From Ramlibacter sp. (GTDB lineage: Bacteria > Pseudomonadota > Gammaproteobacteria > Burkholderiales > Burkholderiaceae_C), in the NCBI GenBank assembly GCA_025351615.1, contig JANXVP010000029.1, forward strand, positions 1-16,777: a stretch of 16,777 nucleotides of DNA, in the 5' to 3' direction. Below the pieces are notes generated by a model. The model was given only the letters and a program-made list of their open reading frames with translations, was not told where the DNA came from and made no database searches. The translations under genes were made by a program, and so were the position numbers. Below, one piece after another: positions 1 to 8,087 of this stretch. The stretch's first letter is position 1. Every line of letters begins with the position of its first letter.

Positions 1-857
1 ACTGGATCCGCGTCAAGGCCGCCTCGGCCTCGAGCCGCTTCTATGAAATCAAGGACATCCTGCGCGCCAATAATCTGGTGACGGTGTGCGAGGAAGCCTC
101 CTGCCCCAATATCGGCGAATGCTTCGGCAAGGGCACGGCGACCTTCATGATCATGGGCGACAAGTGCACCCGCCGCTGCCCGTTCTGCGACGTCGGCCAT
201 GGCCGGCCCGATCCGCTTGATGTGGACGAGCCGGAGAACCTGGCGCGCACCATCGCCCGGCTCAAGCTCAAGTACGTGGTCATCACCTCGGTCGATCGTG
301 ACGACCTGCGCGACGGCGGTTCTCAGCACTTCGTTCACTGCATCCAGCGCACCCGCGACCTGGCTCCGGGCACGACCATCGAAATCCTGGTGCCGGATTT
401 CCGCGGCCGCGACGACCGCGCGCTGGAAATCCTGAAGGCGGCGCCGCCGGACGTGATGAATCACAACCTCGAAACCATCCCGCGCCTGTACCGGCAAGCC
501 AGGCCGGGCAGCGACTACGCCTTCAGCCTCAATTTGCTGAAGAAATTCAAGGCGCTGCATCCCGGTGTGCCCACCAAGAGCGGCCTCATGGTCGGCCTGG
601 GCGAGACTGACGACGAGATCCTGCAAACGATGCGCGACATGCGCGAGCACCAGATCGAGATGCTGACCATCGGCCAATACCTCGCGCCGTCGACTTCGCA
701 CCTTCCGGTGCGGCGTTACGTGCATCCCGACACCTTCAAGATGTTCGAGGCCAAGGCGCAGGAGATGGGTTTTTCGCATGCGGCTGTCGGGGCGATGGTG
801 CGTTCGAGCTACCACGCGGACCAGCAGGCCCACGCTGCTGGCGTGGCGAACACCTGA
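1..857 (+). CDS. lipA: Lipoyl synthase LipA, 3' part (5' end outside window)
   Basis: Radical-SAM enzyme that inserts two sulfur atoms into octanoyl groups on lipoyl-dependent enzymes, the last step of protein lipoylation, in the cytosol. The reading frame is open from base 3 (WIRVKAAS...), so the real start lies upstream; 284 residues are visible against about 320 for the family. The auxiliary-cluster motif CX4CX5C ([12 protein letters not shown]) is followed by the radical-SAM motif CX3CX2C (CTRRCPFC). Near the C-terminus is RSSY, whose serine ligates the auxiliary [4Fe-4S] cluster in characterised LipA. The GTG at 78 lies inside the auxiliary-cluster region and is not a plausible start. 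lipB commonly precedes lipA in proteobacteria but would lie outside this window. The stop codon overlaps the probable CTG start of the next gene, suggesting translational coupling. Confidence 0.97.
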   Translation, partial: WIRVKAASASSRFYEIKDILRANNLVTVCEEASCPNIGECFGKGTATFMIMGDKCTRRCPFCDVGHGRPDPLDVDEPENLARTIARLKLKYVVITSVDRDDLRDGGSQHFVHCIQRTRDLAPGTTIEILVPDFRGRDDRALEILKAAPPDVMNHNLETIPRLYRQARPGSDYAFSLNLLKKFKALHPGVPTKSGLMVGLGETDDEILQTMRDMREHQIEMLTIGQYLAPSTSHLPVRRYVHPDTFKMFEAKAQEMGFSHAAVGAMVRSSYHADQQAHAAGVANT

Positions 858-1678
858 GCGGCAAGCTGTACGCGCTTGGCGCGATCCTGCTATGGGCGAC
901 GCTCGCATCCCTGGGCGTCAGCCTCAAGCAGGTTCCGCCATTCCTGCTGACCGGCCTGGCTCTCGTCATCGGCAGTGTTCCGGCCTGGCCGCTCGCCCGG
1001 CACTGGCAGGTGCCGCCGGCGACGCTCGCGCTCGGCATCTACGGCCTGTTCGGTTTCCACTTCCTGTTGTTCATCGCGCTGCGGCTGGCGCCGCCGGTGG
1101 AAGCAAATCTTGTCAACTACCTGTGGCCGTTGCTGATGGTGGTGCTGGCGCCATTGTTCCTGCCACGGGTGAAGTTGCGCGCCGTGCACGTCGTCGCGGC
1201 GTTGCTTGGTTTCGCGGGCGCTGCGGTCGCAATCCTCGGTGCCGCCGGCGCAACGGCAAGCGGCTGGTCCTGGGGTTATCTGCCCGCACTGGCGTCCGCC
1301 TTCATCTGGGCCAGCTACTCGCTCGCAACGCGGCGGGTGCCGGCCTTTCCGACCGCGGCAATCGGCTTGTTCGGGCTGGTCTCCGGGCTGCTGTCGCTGC
1401 TGTGCCATGCATTGCTGGAGGCACCTGCGGCGCTGTCGGCCCGCGACTGGATGCTGGTCACCGCGATGGGCCTCGGACCGCTGGGCGCCGCCTTCTATTT
1501 ATGGGACCGTGCGCTCAAGCTGGGTGATCCCCGCCACATCGGCATCCTGAGCTATCTCACGCCATTGCTGTCGACGGCGCTGCTGATCGCCGTGACCGGT
1601 CACGCCTGGACTGCGTCCATCCCGCTGGCGGCGGTGCTGATCATCGCAGCCGCAGTGTTGGGCACGCGCGGCCGCTGA
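854..1678 (+). CDS. DMT-superfamily (EamA) transporter, probable CTG start
   Basis: Multi-pass inner-membrane protein of the drug/metabolite transporter superfamily; substrate unknown. The frame encodes repeated hydrophobic helices, including a conserved EamA-type segment ([19 protein letters not shown]) and, in the second half, a tract around [25 protein letters not shown] that is typical of the second EamA repeat. No ATG, GTG or TTG lies upstream in frame that would include the first helix ([17 protein letters not shown]). CTG at 854 would give 274 residues, close to the family size, and overlaps the lipA stop as CTGA, the position where ATGA would be expected. The alternative start, GTG at 1010, would delete the first helix and part of the second. 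No clear Shine-Dalgarno sequence is visible, consistent with coupling to lipA. Function is confident at family level only; the start is inference. Confidence 0.85.
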   Translation: MSGKLYALGAILLWATLASLGVSLKQVPPFLLTGLALVIGSVPAWPLARHWQVPPATLALGIYGLFGFHFLLFIALRLAPPVEANLVNYLWPLLMVVLAPLFLPRVKLRAVHVVAALLGFAGAAVAILGAAGATASGWSWGYLPALASAFIWASYSLATRRVPAFPTAAIGLFGLVSGLLSLLCHALLEAPAALSARDWMLVTAMGLGPLGAAFYLWDRALKLGDPRHIGILSYLTPLLSTALLIAVTGHAWTASIPLAAVLIIAAAVLGTRGR

Positions 1679-1680
1679 GC

Positions 1681-3081
1681 TCACGGGTTCCGCCGGATCG
1701 AGTGCAGGTAGGCTGCCCGACCCGCTCGCCCGAACAAGCCCACCTCCCGGTAATTGTTGATGGTGGCCGCCCGGAACCCAGTCGTGCCATTGGTGACCAC
1801 GACGCGGGTCGATGTCGGTGTCAGGCTGAACGCATCGCCGACCGTTGCATTCACGACCGAGGCTGTTACATCACCATGGAAGTTCGCAAATGCGCTCTCG
1901 ATCCGGGCGGCACCGGGGGTCCGGGTCCATTGGAAGGTGGTGCTGGGTCCGGTAAAAATCTCCGCGCTGTACAGGCTGAATGCCGTCAGCGTGTTGAAGT
2001 TGATGCTGCTGGGAGAACCTTCCTCGTTGACCCCTGCCCCAAAGACTTCGGACGACAAGGGTATTGACGTCCCCAGGACAACACCGGCCATCCGGAAGTC
2101 ACTTCAGGCAATCGTTGTGGTTGTGCCTGGCGATGGGATTACTCCGGTCTTGTTCAAGGGGCGGAAGCTGCCAACCTGCCCTGAAGTGGCTGAGGGGACG
2201 TAGACGATGCCCGCCGCAGGAAGGCCCGGGCCTTTCAGGCGAACCGCATAGACGCCCGACGTGGTGAAGCCCCGTGTGGCTGGATCGAACACCGTCGTGC
2301 TGAATGCCAGGCGCAATCCGCTGACCATGAAGCTCGGTGCGCCGCCGCTGGCATTGTTGAGTTTCGCCGCGTTGGTCTGGATCGACGAGAAGTACTGGGG
2401 TTCGATGGACCAGTCGAAGGCACGCTGGTTTCCGTGCAGGTACCAGTTGCCGGCCGTGAGTCCTGGCGTCACATCGTCACGCTTGAAAACCAGCGTCTTG
2501 GTGTACTCAATCGGATTTGGGTTGTCGCCCGCCAGCGGACCGGTGCGCGGCTGGCGGATCATTACTTCGACGACGGCGAGGTCGTCAGTGGTGCTTCCCG
2601 GATAACGTCCGATAAACAAGATGTTCGGATTACGGAATTCGGAGCCGCGAACGCACAAGTTGTCCGTTTCACTGCACAGCGTGCGAAAGTCCGCGAAGAA
2701 ATCCCGGCTGGTCTGCTTATAGGTGTTCACGGCGCCCAGAAGGGAGTCAAAAGAAGACAAGCTGCAACCTGACGTGCCGCCTGGTGTAGGTCCGTTGGCC
2801 AGGCAGGTGTTCCACTGGTTGACCCAAGCGCTAATCTTCGAGAAAGTCAGCGCCGGGTTTGTTGGCAACGCAACCTGCGCGATTGCGAGAGGGGTGGAAG
2901 ACCGCTGTCGCCCCCTGAATCCCCGCCCGATCCGGCCACGTCGACATCGAACTGGGTGGCAGCAAGAGAAAGATCGATCAGCCCCTCTGGAGTTAAGGCG
3001 TTTGTGTCACCCCCGCCGCTTCCGCCACAAGACGCCAACACAACAGCCAAGGACAGCACTATTGTCGTAATCCGCGCCTAT
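1681..3081 (-). pseudogene. Degraded exported lipoprotein gene (start lesion, frameshift, in-frame stop)
   Basis: Three pieces of one protein can be joined. The first (frame containing GTG 3059) carries a lipoprotein signal with lipobox LASC followed by GGSGGG. A shift of one base is needed near 2875-2925, most simply one missing C in the four-C tract (plus-strand G tract 2891-2894). The reading then runs as LAIAQVALPTNPALTF through about 260 residues. That frame meets TGA at 2104-2106 and continues in the same frame to TGA at 1681-1683. The rebuilt protein would be about 465 residues, with a Cys-containing N-terminal half and a Thr/Ser-rich, beta-looking C-terminal half. I do not recognise a named domain. 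If it were active it would be an outer-membrane or periplasmic lipoprotein. Base composition is lower in GC than the neighbours. Sequencing error could explain one lesion but hardly all three. Confidence 0.75.
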
Positions 3082-3211
3082 TGTTCTCCCGATTGTCAGA
3101 GGGTTTGTAAGCCAAGTCCTTGTATCATGCTCAGCAGTCCCGCCATCAACGTTTTAGATCACACTGAAGTCGTATTTAAGCGCTAGAGGCGCGAATGAGG
3201 AGGGTTGTTCG

Positions 3212-5539
3212 ATGCTCCGACTTTTTCGCCTTGCGCTCTCGGCTTCCGTCCTCGTGGCGGCGCTGTCCTCTCACGCACAGCCAGGTGACAGGGTCGCGCT
3301 CGTCGTGGGCAATTCGGCCTATCCCGGCCAGCCCCTGCTCAATCCGAAAAACGATGCGCGCGCCATGTCCAACCTGTTGCGCGAGGCCGGTTTCACCGTG
3401 GACCAGCGCCTAGACACCACCCAAGTGCAACTCACGGAAGCGGTGCGGCGGTTCGGCACAGCGATCAAGGACCCGAAGGTCAAGTTCGCGCTCTTTTACT
3501 ATGCCGGCCACGGACTGCAGCAGGACTGGCGCAATTACCTGGTGCCGGTGTCCGCCGCGATCCGGACCGCCGCCGACGTCAAGAACTTGACTGTCGACGT
3601 CAGCGAGTTGCTCATGTACATGGAGCAGGCAAAGGGGCGCAGCTTCCTGGTGATTCTCGACGCGTGCCGTGACGATCCGTTTGCCGGAGCCTACCGGCCA
3701 CCGGCCAAGGGGCTGAGCCAGTTCGACGCGCCGGTTGGCAGTCTTCTCGCATACGCCACTGCTCCGGGCACTGTTGCCCGTGATGGTGAAGGCGAAAACG
3801 GCCTCTACACCAGCAACCTGCTGCGGGAGTTTGCTGTCCGCGGCGCCCGGCTCGAAGATGCCTTCAAGCGGGTGCGACTGAACGTTCGTATGGCATCGGA
3901 CGGAACCCAGGTGCCGTGGGAAAGCACGTCGCTCGAAGAAGATGTCTATCTCTTTCCGTCCCTGCGGGGGAAGCTGAGCGACGCCGAACAGGACCAGCAG
4001 CTCGAGCTGGAAATCAGCAAGTGGATGCGCGTTCGGGCCAGCAACGACCACCGGCAACTGGCGGCCTATATCAGCGAATACCCGAGCGGGAGCGCTAGCG
4101 AGCTGGCGCAATCTCGTTTGAATCGCTTGCTGGCGACGCAGAGCCGCGAGAAAGCGCAGAGAACCGAGGTCGTCGCCTCCATCGCGCCAACCCAGCTCTA
4201 CCGGGACGCGCAGGTGCGCGTTGAGCAGGCGACGCAGCAGGCGCAGCAAGCGCAGGCGCAGCAAGCGGCGGCTCAGGAGGCCGAAGAGAGGCGTCTGAAA
4301 GAGGTCGCACTTGCCGTAGCTAGGCAGGACGCGGAACGCGCACAAGTTGTCGAGGCAGCGCTGAAACAGGCGGATGCGGCGCGCCTGGCGGAACGGCTTG
4401 CGCATGAAGCGCGGGCGCGGGACGCTGACCTCGAGCTGCAGCGCATCGCAGCGGCGCAAGCCGTTCACGAAGCGGAGCTCGCGAAGGCCGAAGCGGAGCG
4501 CGTCGCGCAATCCCAGCGACGCGAAACGCTTGAGCGGCAGGCCGATGCGCAGGCCCGGCAGCTGGCCGAGCGCCTCGCCGCGCAGAACGCGGAGCGTGTC
4601 CGCGGCGAGGCGGAGCGGCTGGCATCAGCAGAGCTGGAGGCGCAACGGCTGGCGGCGAGCCGGCTAAAAGCCCAGCAGCTCGCGGCAGTTCAGGAAGAAG
4701 CGGCGCGACGGGCACAGGCTGACCAGTTAGCCGCAGCGGCGCGCGACCAACAGATGGAAAGAGAGCGACGCGAGACTGCCTTGCTCCAGGCGCGACAGGC
4801 GGAGCAGAGTCGGCTCGAACTCACAAGACTCGCAGCCGAGCGGGAGCAGGCGACAGCGCGCCTTGCGACGGAGGTTGCCGCAGCATCGAGGGTCGCGCCT
4901 GCACCGGACCATCCGGCTGCGGCGGCGCCGGAGCCCGCACTGGAATCGGGGACCGTCTTTGCCGCCACCCCCTTCTTCCAGGGCTACCAGGAGCATCGCC
5001 GCAGCTACCAGCCAGGCGACCAGTTTGATTACAAGGTGATCGACCTCTACACCCAGGTCAGCCGGCCGCTGTCCATGCAGGTGACAGCAGTGGACGTGGA
5101 TGCCGACAAGGTGGAATACAACAACGGCGAGTACCTGTCCGACACCATGGGCAACACGCTCGCCAACCCGCGCGGCGGCTTCAGCACCCCGCGGCAGTTC
5201 TATCCGGCTGAGCTGTACGTCGGCAAGAAGTGGCGCACCGTGTTCAAGCAGTCACGGACGGGCGGCACCGTCTACACCTTCCGTTACGACATGAAAGTGG
5301 TAGGCCGGGAGAAGATCACCGTGCCGGCGGGAACCTTCGACGCTTTCAAGATCGAGGCCCGCGGCTTCAACATGCAGCTGAATGCCCGGCTGGAGCGCAA
5401 TATCTGGGTGGCGCCCGGTGTCAGCGGCGACATCGCCCACGAGATTTTCGTGCGGCTGCGCAATGGCGCCATCGAACAGAACGACCGGCAGGAGCTGGTT
5501 TCGTTCAAGCAGCCGCGACAGCAGACTGCCGCGCGCTGA
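3212..5539 (+). CDS. Exported caspase-like protease (peptidase C14, orthocaspase) with coiled coil and C-terminal beta domain
   Basis: A 775-residue protein with three parts. Residues 1-22 form a signal peptide ending in HAQ. Residues about 26-250 form a caspase p20-type domain: ALVVGNSAY opens the fold, His100 lies in YYAGHG and Cys152 in LDACRDDPF, giving the intact His/Cys dyad. A linker (about 264-305, WMRVRASND...YISEYPSG) matches the helical segment that often follows bacterial caspase domains. Residues about 330-560 are an Ala/Gln/Glu/Arg-rich coiled coil resembling TolA-type rods. Residues about 585-765 are a beta-rich domain with VPAGTFDAFKIEARG, as seen in DUF3108-like periplasmic proteins (tentative). 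ATG 3212 has a strong Shine-Dalgarno AGGAGG at 3198-3203. The family cleaves after basic residues; the substrate here is unknown. It stands alone between a broken lipoprotein gene and ptsI. Confidence 0.92.
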   Translation: MLRLFRLALSASVLVAALSSHAQPGDRVALVVGNSAYPGQPLLNPKNDARAMSNLLREAGFTVDQRLDTTQVQLTEAVRRFGTAIKDPKVKFALFYYAGHGLQQDWRNYLVPVSAAIRTAADVKNLTVDVSELLMYMEQAKGRSFLVILDACRDDPFAGAYRPPAKGLSQFDAPVGSLLAYATAPGTVARDGEGENGLYTSNLLREFAVRGARLEDAFKRVRLNVRMASDGTQVPWESTSLEEDVYLFPSLRGKLSDAEQDQQLELEISKWMRVRASNDHRQLAAYISEYPSGSASELAQSRLNRLLATQSREKAQRTEVVASIAPTQLYRDAQVRVEQATQQAQQAQAQQAAAQEAEERRLKEVALAVARQDAERAQVVEAALKQADAARLAERLAHEARARDADLELQRIAAAQAVHEAELAKAEAERVAQSQRRETLERQADAQARQLAERLAAQNAERVRGEAERLASAELEAQRLAASRLKAQQLAAVQEEAARRAQADQLAAAARDQQMERERRETALLQARQAEQSRLELTRLAAEREQATARLATEVAAASRVAPAPDHPAAAAPEPALESGTVFAATPFFQGYQEHRRSYQPGDQFDYKVIDLYTQVSRPLSMQVTAVDVDADKVEYNNGEYLSDTMGNTLANPRGGFSTPRQFYPAELYVGKKWRTVFKQSRTGGTVYTFRYDMKVVGREKITVPAGTFDAFKIEARGFNMQLNARLERNIWVAPGVSGDIAHEIFVRLRNGAIEQNDRQELVSFKQPRQQTAAR
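4230..4270 (+). repeat. Short GCGCAGCAAGCG repeats in the coiled-coil coding region
   Basis: The 13-mer GGCGCAGCAAGCG occurs at 4240-4252 and again at 4255-4267, with a partial copy just before. It encodes the Gln/Ala-rich start of the coiled coil (QQAQQAQAQQAAA). It probably reflects slippage-driven growth of the rod and should vary in copy number between relatives. Confidence 0.6.
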
Positions 5540-5555
5540 GCCCGTCGGGCTTTTC
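5539..5555 (+). terminator. Intrinsic terminator overlapping the caspase stop codon
   Basis: AGCCC (5539-5543), a three-base loop, GGGCT (5547-5551) and then a T run to 5554. The first stem base is the last base of the caspase TGA. The stem is short (5 bp, 6 with a G-U pair), and on the minus strand it is not followed by T, so it should act mainly on caspase transcripts and keep them out of convergent ptsI. Confidence 0.6.
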
Positions 5556-7314
5556 AGCTCATCATGCTGGCCGGGTCTTCCGCCAGCAGCACCTGCTGGG
5601 CCCACGGCGCCAGCCGGGCGGCGTCGGCCCGCAACACCTCCTGCTTGACCGCCAGAATCTGCGCCGGGTGCATCGAAAAACTGCGCAACCCCATCCCGAG
5701 CAGGAGCCGCGTGAGCGTGATGTCGCCGGCCATCTCGCCGCAGACGCTGACGCCCTTGCCCTGCGCGTTGCACGCGGCAATGGTTTCAGCCACCAGCCGC
5801 AGCACCGCGGGATGGCAAGGGTCGTACAGATGCGCGACCGATTCGTCGGCCCGGTCGATGGCCAGGGTGTACTGGATCAGGTCGTTGGTGCCGATCGACA
5901 GGAAATCGAAGTACTTCAGGAAGATCTTGAGGGTGAGCGCCGCCGCCGGAATCTCGATCATGGCGCCTAGCTTCACCGGCCCGTAGGTGAGGCCGCGGTT
6001 GTCGAGTTCGGCACGGGCGAAATCGACCAGCGACAGCGTCTGGCGGATCTCGCTCGCATGGGACAGCATCGGAATCAGCAGGTTGACCTGGCCGTGCGCG
6101 GCTGCGCGCAGGATCGCGCGCAGCTGGGTCAGGAACATCGCGGGGTCGGCCAGGCTCCAGCGGATGGCGCGCAGGCCCAGTGCAGGATTGAGGTGGGCGG
6201 CGTCCTGCACCGAGTCGTCGAGCTGCTTGTCGGCGCCGACGTCGATGGTGCGAATCGTGACCGGCAGGCCCTGCATGCCCTCGACAGCCTTTTTGTACGC
6301 CTGGTACTGCTCTTCTTCTCCGGGCAGATCGCCCTTGCGGCCCATGAAAAGGAATTCGCTGCGGAACAGGCCGACGCCCACCGCTCCCGCGAGCACGGCG
6401 CCCGGCGCGTCCTCGGGCATCTCGATGTTGGCTAGCAGCTCGACCTTCTGGCCATCGAGCGTCACTGCGGGCGTGTGCCGCAAGCGTGACAGCCGTCCAC
6501 GCTCGAGGTCCGCCTGCCGCTGCTTGAAGCCGTATTCGGCCAGGATGATGGGTGACGGATCGACGATCATCACGCCGGCATCGCCATCGATGATGACCCA
6601 GTCGTCCTGGCGCACCAGGTGGCTCGCGCTGCGGGCGCCGACCACCGCCGGGATATCCATGCTGCGAGCGACGATGGCGGTGTGCGAGGTCCTGCCGCCG
6701 ACGTCGGTGACGAAGCCGGCGAAGACGCTCTGCTTGAATTGCAGCATGTCGGCCGGCGACAGGTCGTGCGCGATCAGTACCAGCGGCACGTCGATGCTGT
6801 CGTCGAGCAGCAGATCCTGCTGCGTCTTGCGCCTGGACGCGGGGGGAGCGACCGGCGAGCCGACGCCCTTCATGTAGCGCAGGATGCGTTCGGCCACCTG
6901 TTCGAGGTCCGCCTTGCGCTCTCTGAGGTACTCGTCCTCCATGTCGTCGAACTGGCGCGCCAGCACCTCGAGCTGGGTCGTCAGCGCCCATTCGGCGTTG
7001 TAGAGCCGCTCGCTGATCCAGTGCTTGACGCCGATGATCAGCTCTTCGTCCTGCAGCAGCATCAGGTGCACGTCGAGCAGCGCGGCGAGTTCGTGCGGCG
7101 CCTCCTTGGGGCCCATCGCGGCGATGGTGTGCTGCAGGCGGTGGATCTCCTCGACGACGGCGTTGCGGCCGACCCGCACCCGCGTGATCTCGGTCTCGAC
7201 CTGGCTCGGGTCGATGAAGTAATGCGCGACGTCCACCCGGCTGGATGCCATCAGCACAGCTCGCCCGATCGCGATTCCGCGAGCGACAGGCAGGCCGTGG
7301 ACCGAGAAAGTCAT
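5554..7314 (-). CDS. ptsI: Phosphoenolpyruvate-protein phosphotransferase, PTS enzyme I
   Basis: Cytosolic enzyme I: it takes phosphate from PEP on a histidine and passes it to HPr. From ATG 7314 the protein has 586 residues, near the family length. The N-terminal HPr-binding part is followed by the swivel domain with phospho-histidine His211 in GGRTSHTAIVAR. The C-terminal PEP-binding barrel carries DFLSIGTNDLIQYTLAIDR and the catalytic cysteine in VSVCGEMAGD. ATG 7314 (MTFSVHGLPVARGIAIG) matches where the family begins but has no good Shine-Dalgarno. ATG 7380 in the same frame has a GAAGAG just upstream and would add 22 residues, so the start is not settled. It is the last gene of the EIIA-HPr-EI series, 79 nt after ptsH. 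With no EIIB/EIIC nearby, a regulatory phosphorelay is more likely than sugar uptake. Confidence 0.96.
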   Translation of the reverse strand: MTFSVHGLPVARGIAIGRAVLMASSRVDVAHYFIDPSQVETEITRVRVGRNAVVEEIHRLQHTIAAMGPKEAPHELAALLDVHLMLLQDEELIIGVKHWISERLYNAEWALTTQLEVLARQFDDMEDEYLRERKADLEQVAERILRYMKGVGSPVAPPASRRKTQQDLLLDDSIDVPLVLIAHDLSPADMLQFKQSVFAGFVTDVGGRTSHTAIVARSMDIPAVVGARSASHLVRQDDWVIIDGDAGVMIVDPSPIILAEYGFKQRQADLERGRLSRLRHTPAVTLDGQKVELLANIEMPEDAPGAVLAGAVGVGLFRSEFLFMGRKGDLPGEEEQYQAYKKAVEGMQGLPVTIRTIDVGADKQLDDSVQDAAHLNPALGLRAIRWSLADPAMFLTQLRAILRAAAHGQVNLLIPMLSHASEIRQTLSLVDFARAELDNRGLTYGPVKLGAMIEIPAAALTLKIFLKYFDFLSIGTNDLIQYTLAIDRADESVAHLYDPCHPAVLRLVAETIAACNAQGKGVSVCGEMAGDITLTRLLLGMGLRSFSMHPAQILAVKQEVLRADAARLAPWAQQVLLAEDPASMMS

Positions 7315-7393
7315 TGCTTTGGCACGCTCGCGTCGACCCGGGAATGAAACCCCTGGTGGATCCCGCAACGCGAGTCCCATGCTCTTCGTGCTT

Positions 7394-7663
7394 TCATTCC
7401 CCCTCCCCGAACTTGTCGGCAATGAGCGCCAGGATGGCGTCCATGGCCTCCCGCTCGCGTTCGCCGCTGGTCTCGACGACCACCTCGCTGCCGATGCCGG
7501 CGGCCAGCATCATCACGCCCATGATGCTCTTGGCGTTGACACGCCGGTCGGCCCGGCTCATCCAGACCTCGCAGGGAAAGCTGCCGGCGAGCTTGGTGAG
7601 TTTGGCCGAGGCCCGCGCATGCAGCCCGAGCTTATTGCTGATGGTCGTAATGGTCTTGATCAT
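7394..7663 (-). CDS. ptsH: Phosphocarrier protein HPr
   Basis: Small cytosolic phosphocarrier between enzyme I and EIIA. It has 89 residues, normal for HPr. His15 lies in KLGLHARASAKL, the site phosphorylated by enzyme I. Ser46 lies in NAKSIMGVMML, the site used by HPr kinase/phosphorylase (HprK) in organisms that have it; its context is preserved, so regulation through HprK is plausible but HprK is not in this window. Its first 32 nt overlap the end of the EIIA gene in another frame, and no clear Shine-Dalgarno is visible, so translation is probably coupled to EIIA. Confidence 0.97.
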   Translation of the reverse strand: MIKTITTISNKLGLHARASAKLTKLAGSFPCEVWMSRADRRVNAKSIMGVMMLAAGIGSEVVVETSGEREREAMDAILALIADKFGEGE

Positions 7664-8087
7664 TGCTGCGTCGGGGCTGGTTCTGGGGCGCTGTCACCGC
7701 TACTTGCATCACGCCCTGGGTGCCGCCAACGACGGCGCGCGACACCAGCGCCTCCAGCGGTTCATGGCGATAACTCACGGTGCGCAGCAGCATCGGCAGG
7801 TTGACGCCGGTGATCAGGCGGCTGCGCACGCCATCCACCAGCTTTTGCGCGACGTTGCTCGGCGTCGCGCCGAACATATCGGTCAGCACCAGCACGCCCG
7901 TGACCTGCGGCAGCCGGCCGAGCTGCTCCAGCGCGATGCGTGCGGTGGCCAGGGTTTCCTCGGGCGACAGGTTCGGCTGCACGTCGATGGCTGCAACCGT
8001 GCTCTCGCAATCGGGAAAGACATGCAGGGCGCATTGCCGGAATGCGTTGGCCAGCGGCGCGTGGGCGATCAGGAGGATGGCGTTCAT
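7632..8087 (-). CDS. PTS system mannose/fructose-type EIIA component
   Basis: Cytosolic EIIA domain of the mannose class, accepting phosphate from HPr on His9 (LLIAHAPL). It has 151 residues and includes the conserved LTDMFGATPSNVA segment. ATG 8087 overlaps the stop of the upstream MFS gene as ATGA, and the end overlaps ptsH by 32 nt. The last ten residues (NDQDHYDHQQ) are read from the ptsH start region and look like a by-product of that overlap. In Burkholderiales such EIIA-HPr-EI sets lack a transporter; in Cupriavidus homologues they are linked to control of carbon storage. That role is inference here. Confidence 0.93.
   Translation of the reverse strand: MNAILLIAHAPLANAFRQCALHVFPDCESTVAAIDVQPNLSPEETLATARIALEQLGRLPQVTGVLVLTDMFGATPSNVAQKLVDGVRSRLITGVNLPMLLRTVSYRHEPLEALVSRAVVGGTQGVMQVAVTAPQNQPRRSNDQDHYDHQQ

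Noticed and set aside
78..857. GTG at 78 as the lipA start
   Set aside because: The frame is open to the window edge and encodes conserved LipA residues before it; starting there would remove a needed N-terminal part.
2104..2106. Selenocysteine or read-through at the in-frame TGA of the lipoprotein gene
   Set aside because: No stem-loop characteristic of a SECIS was seen directly after it, and two other lesions in the same gene make decay the simpler reading.
2875..2925. Programmed frameshift in the lipoprotein gene
   Set aside because: The C/G tracts are not an X-XXY-YYZ slippery site, and no downstream structure stands out; the start codon and a later stop are also damaged.
3093..3178. 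Promoter for the caspase gene (TTGTCA 3093-3098, TATCAT 3123-3128, TATTTA 3173-3178)
   Set aside because: None of the pairs has spacing near 17 bases, so I cannot support a specific promoter.
3410..4510. 366-codon minus-strand frame opposite the caspase gene
   Set aside because: It mirrors the Ala/Gln/Glu coiled-coil codons and gives Leu/Arg-rich low-complexity sequence; no independent support.
5786..6991. Long open frames inside ptsI: a 401-codon frame on the same strand and several on the plus strand
   Set aside because: They lie wholly within a clear enzyme I gene, have Arg/Ala/Pro/Gly-biased composition and no recognisable motif; this is expected in high-GC DNA.
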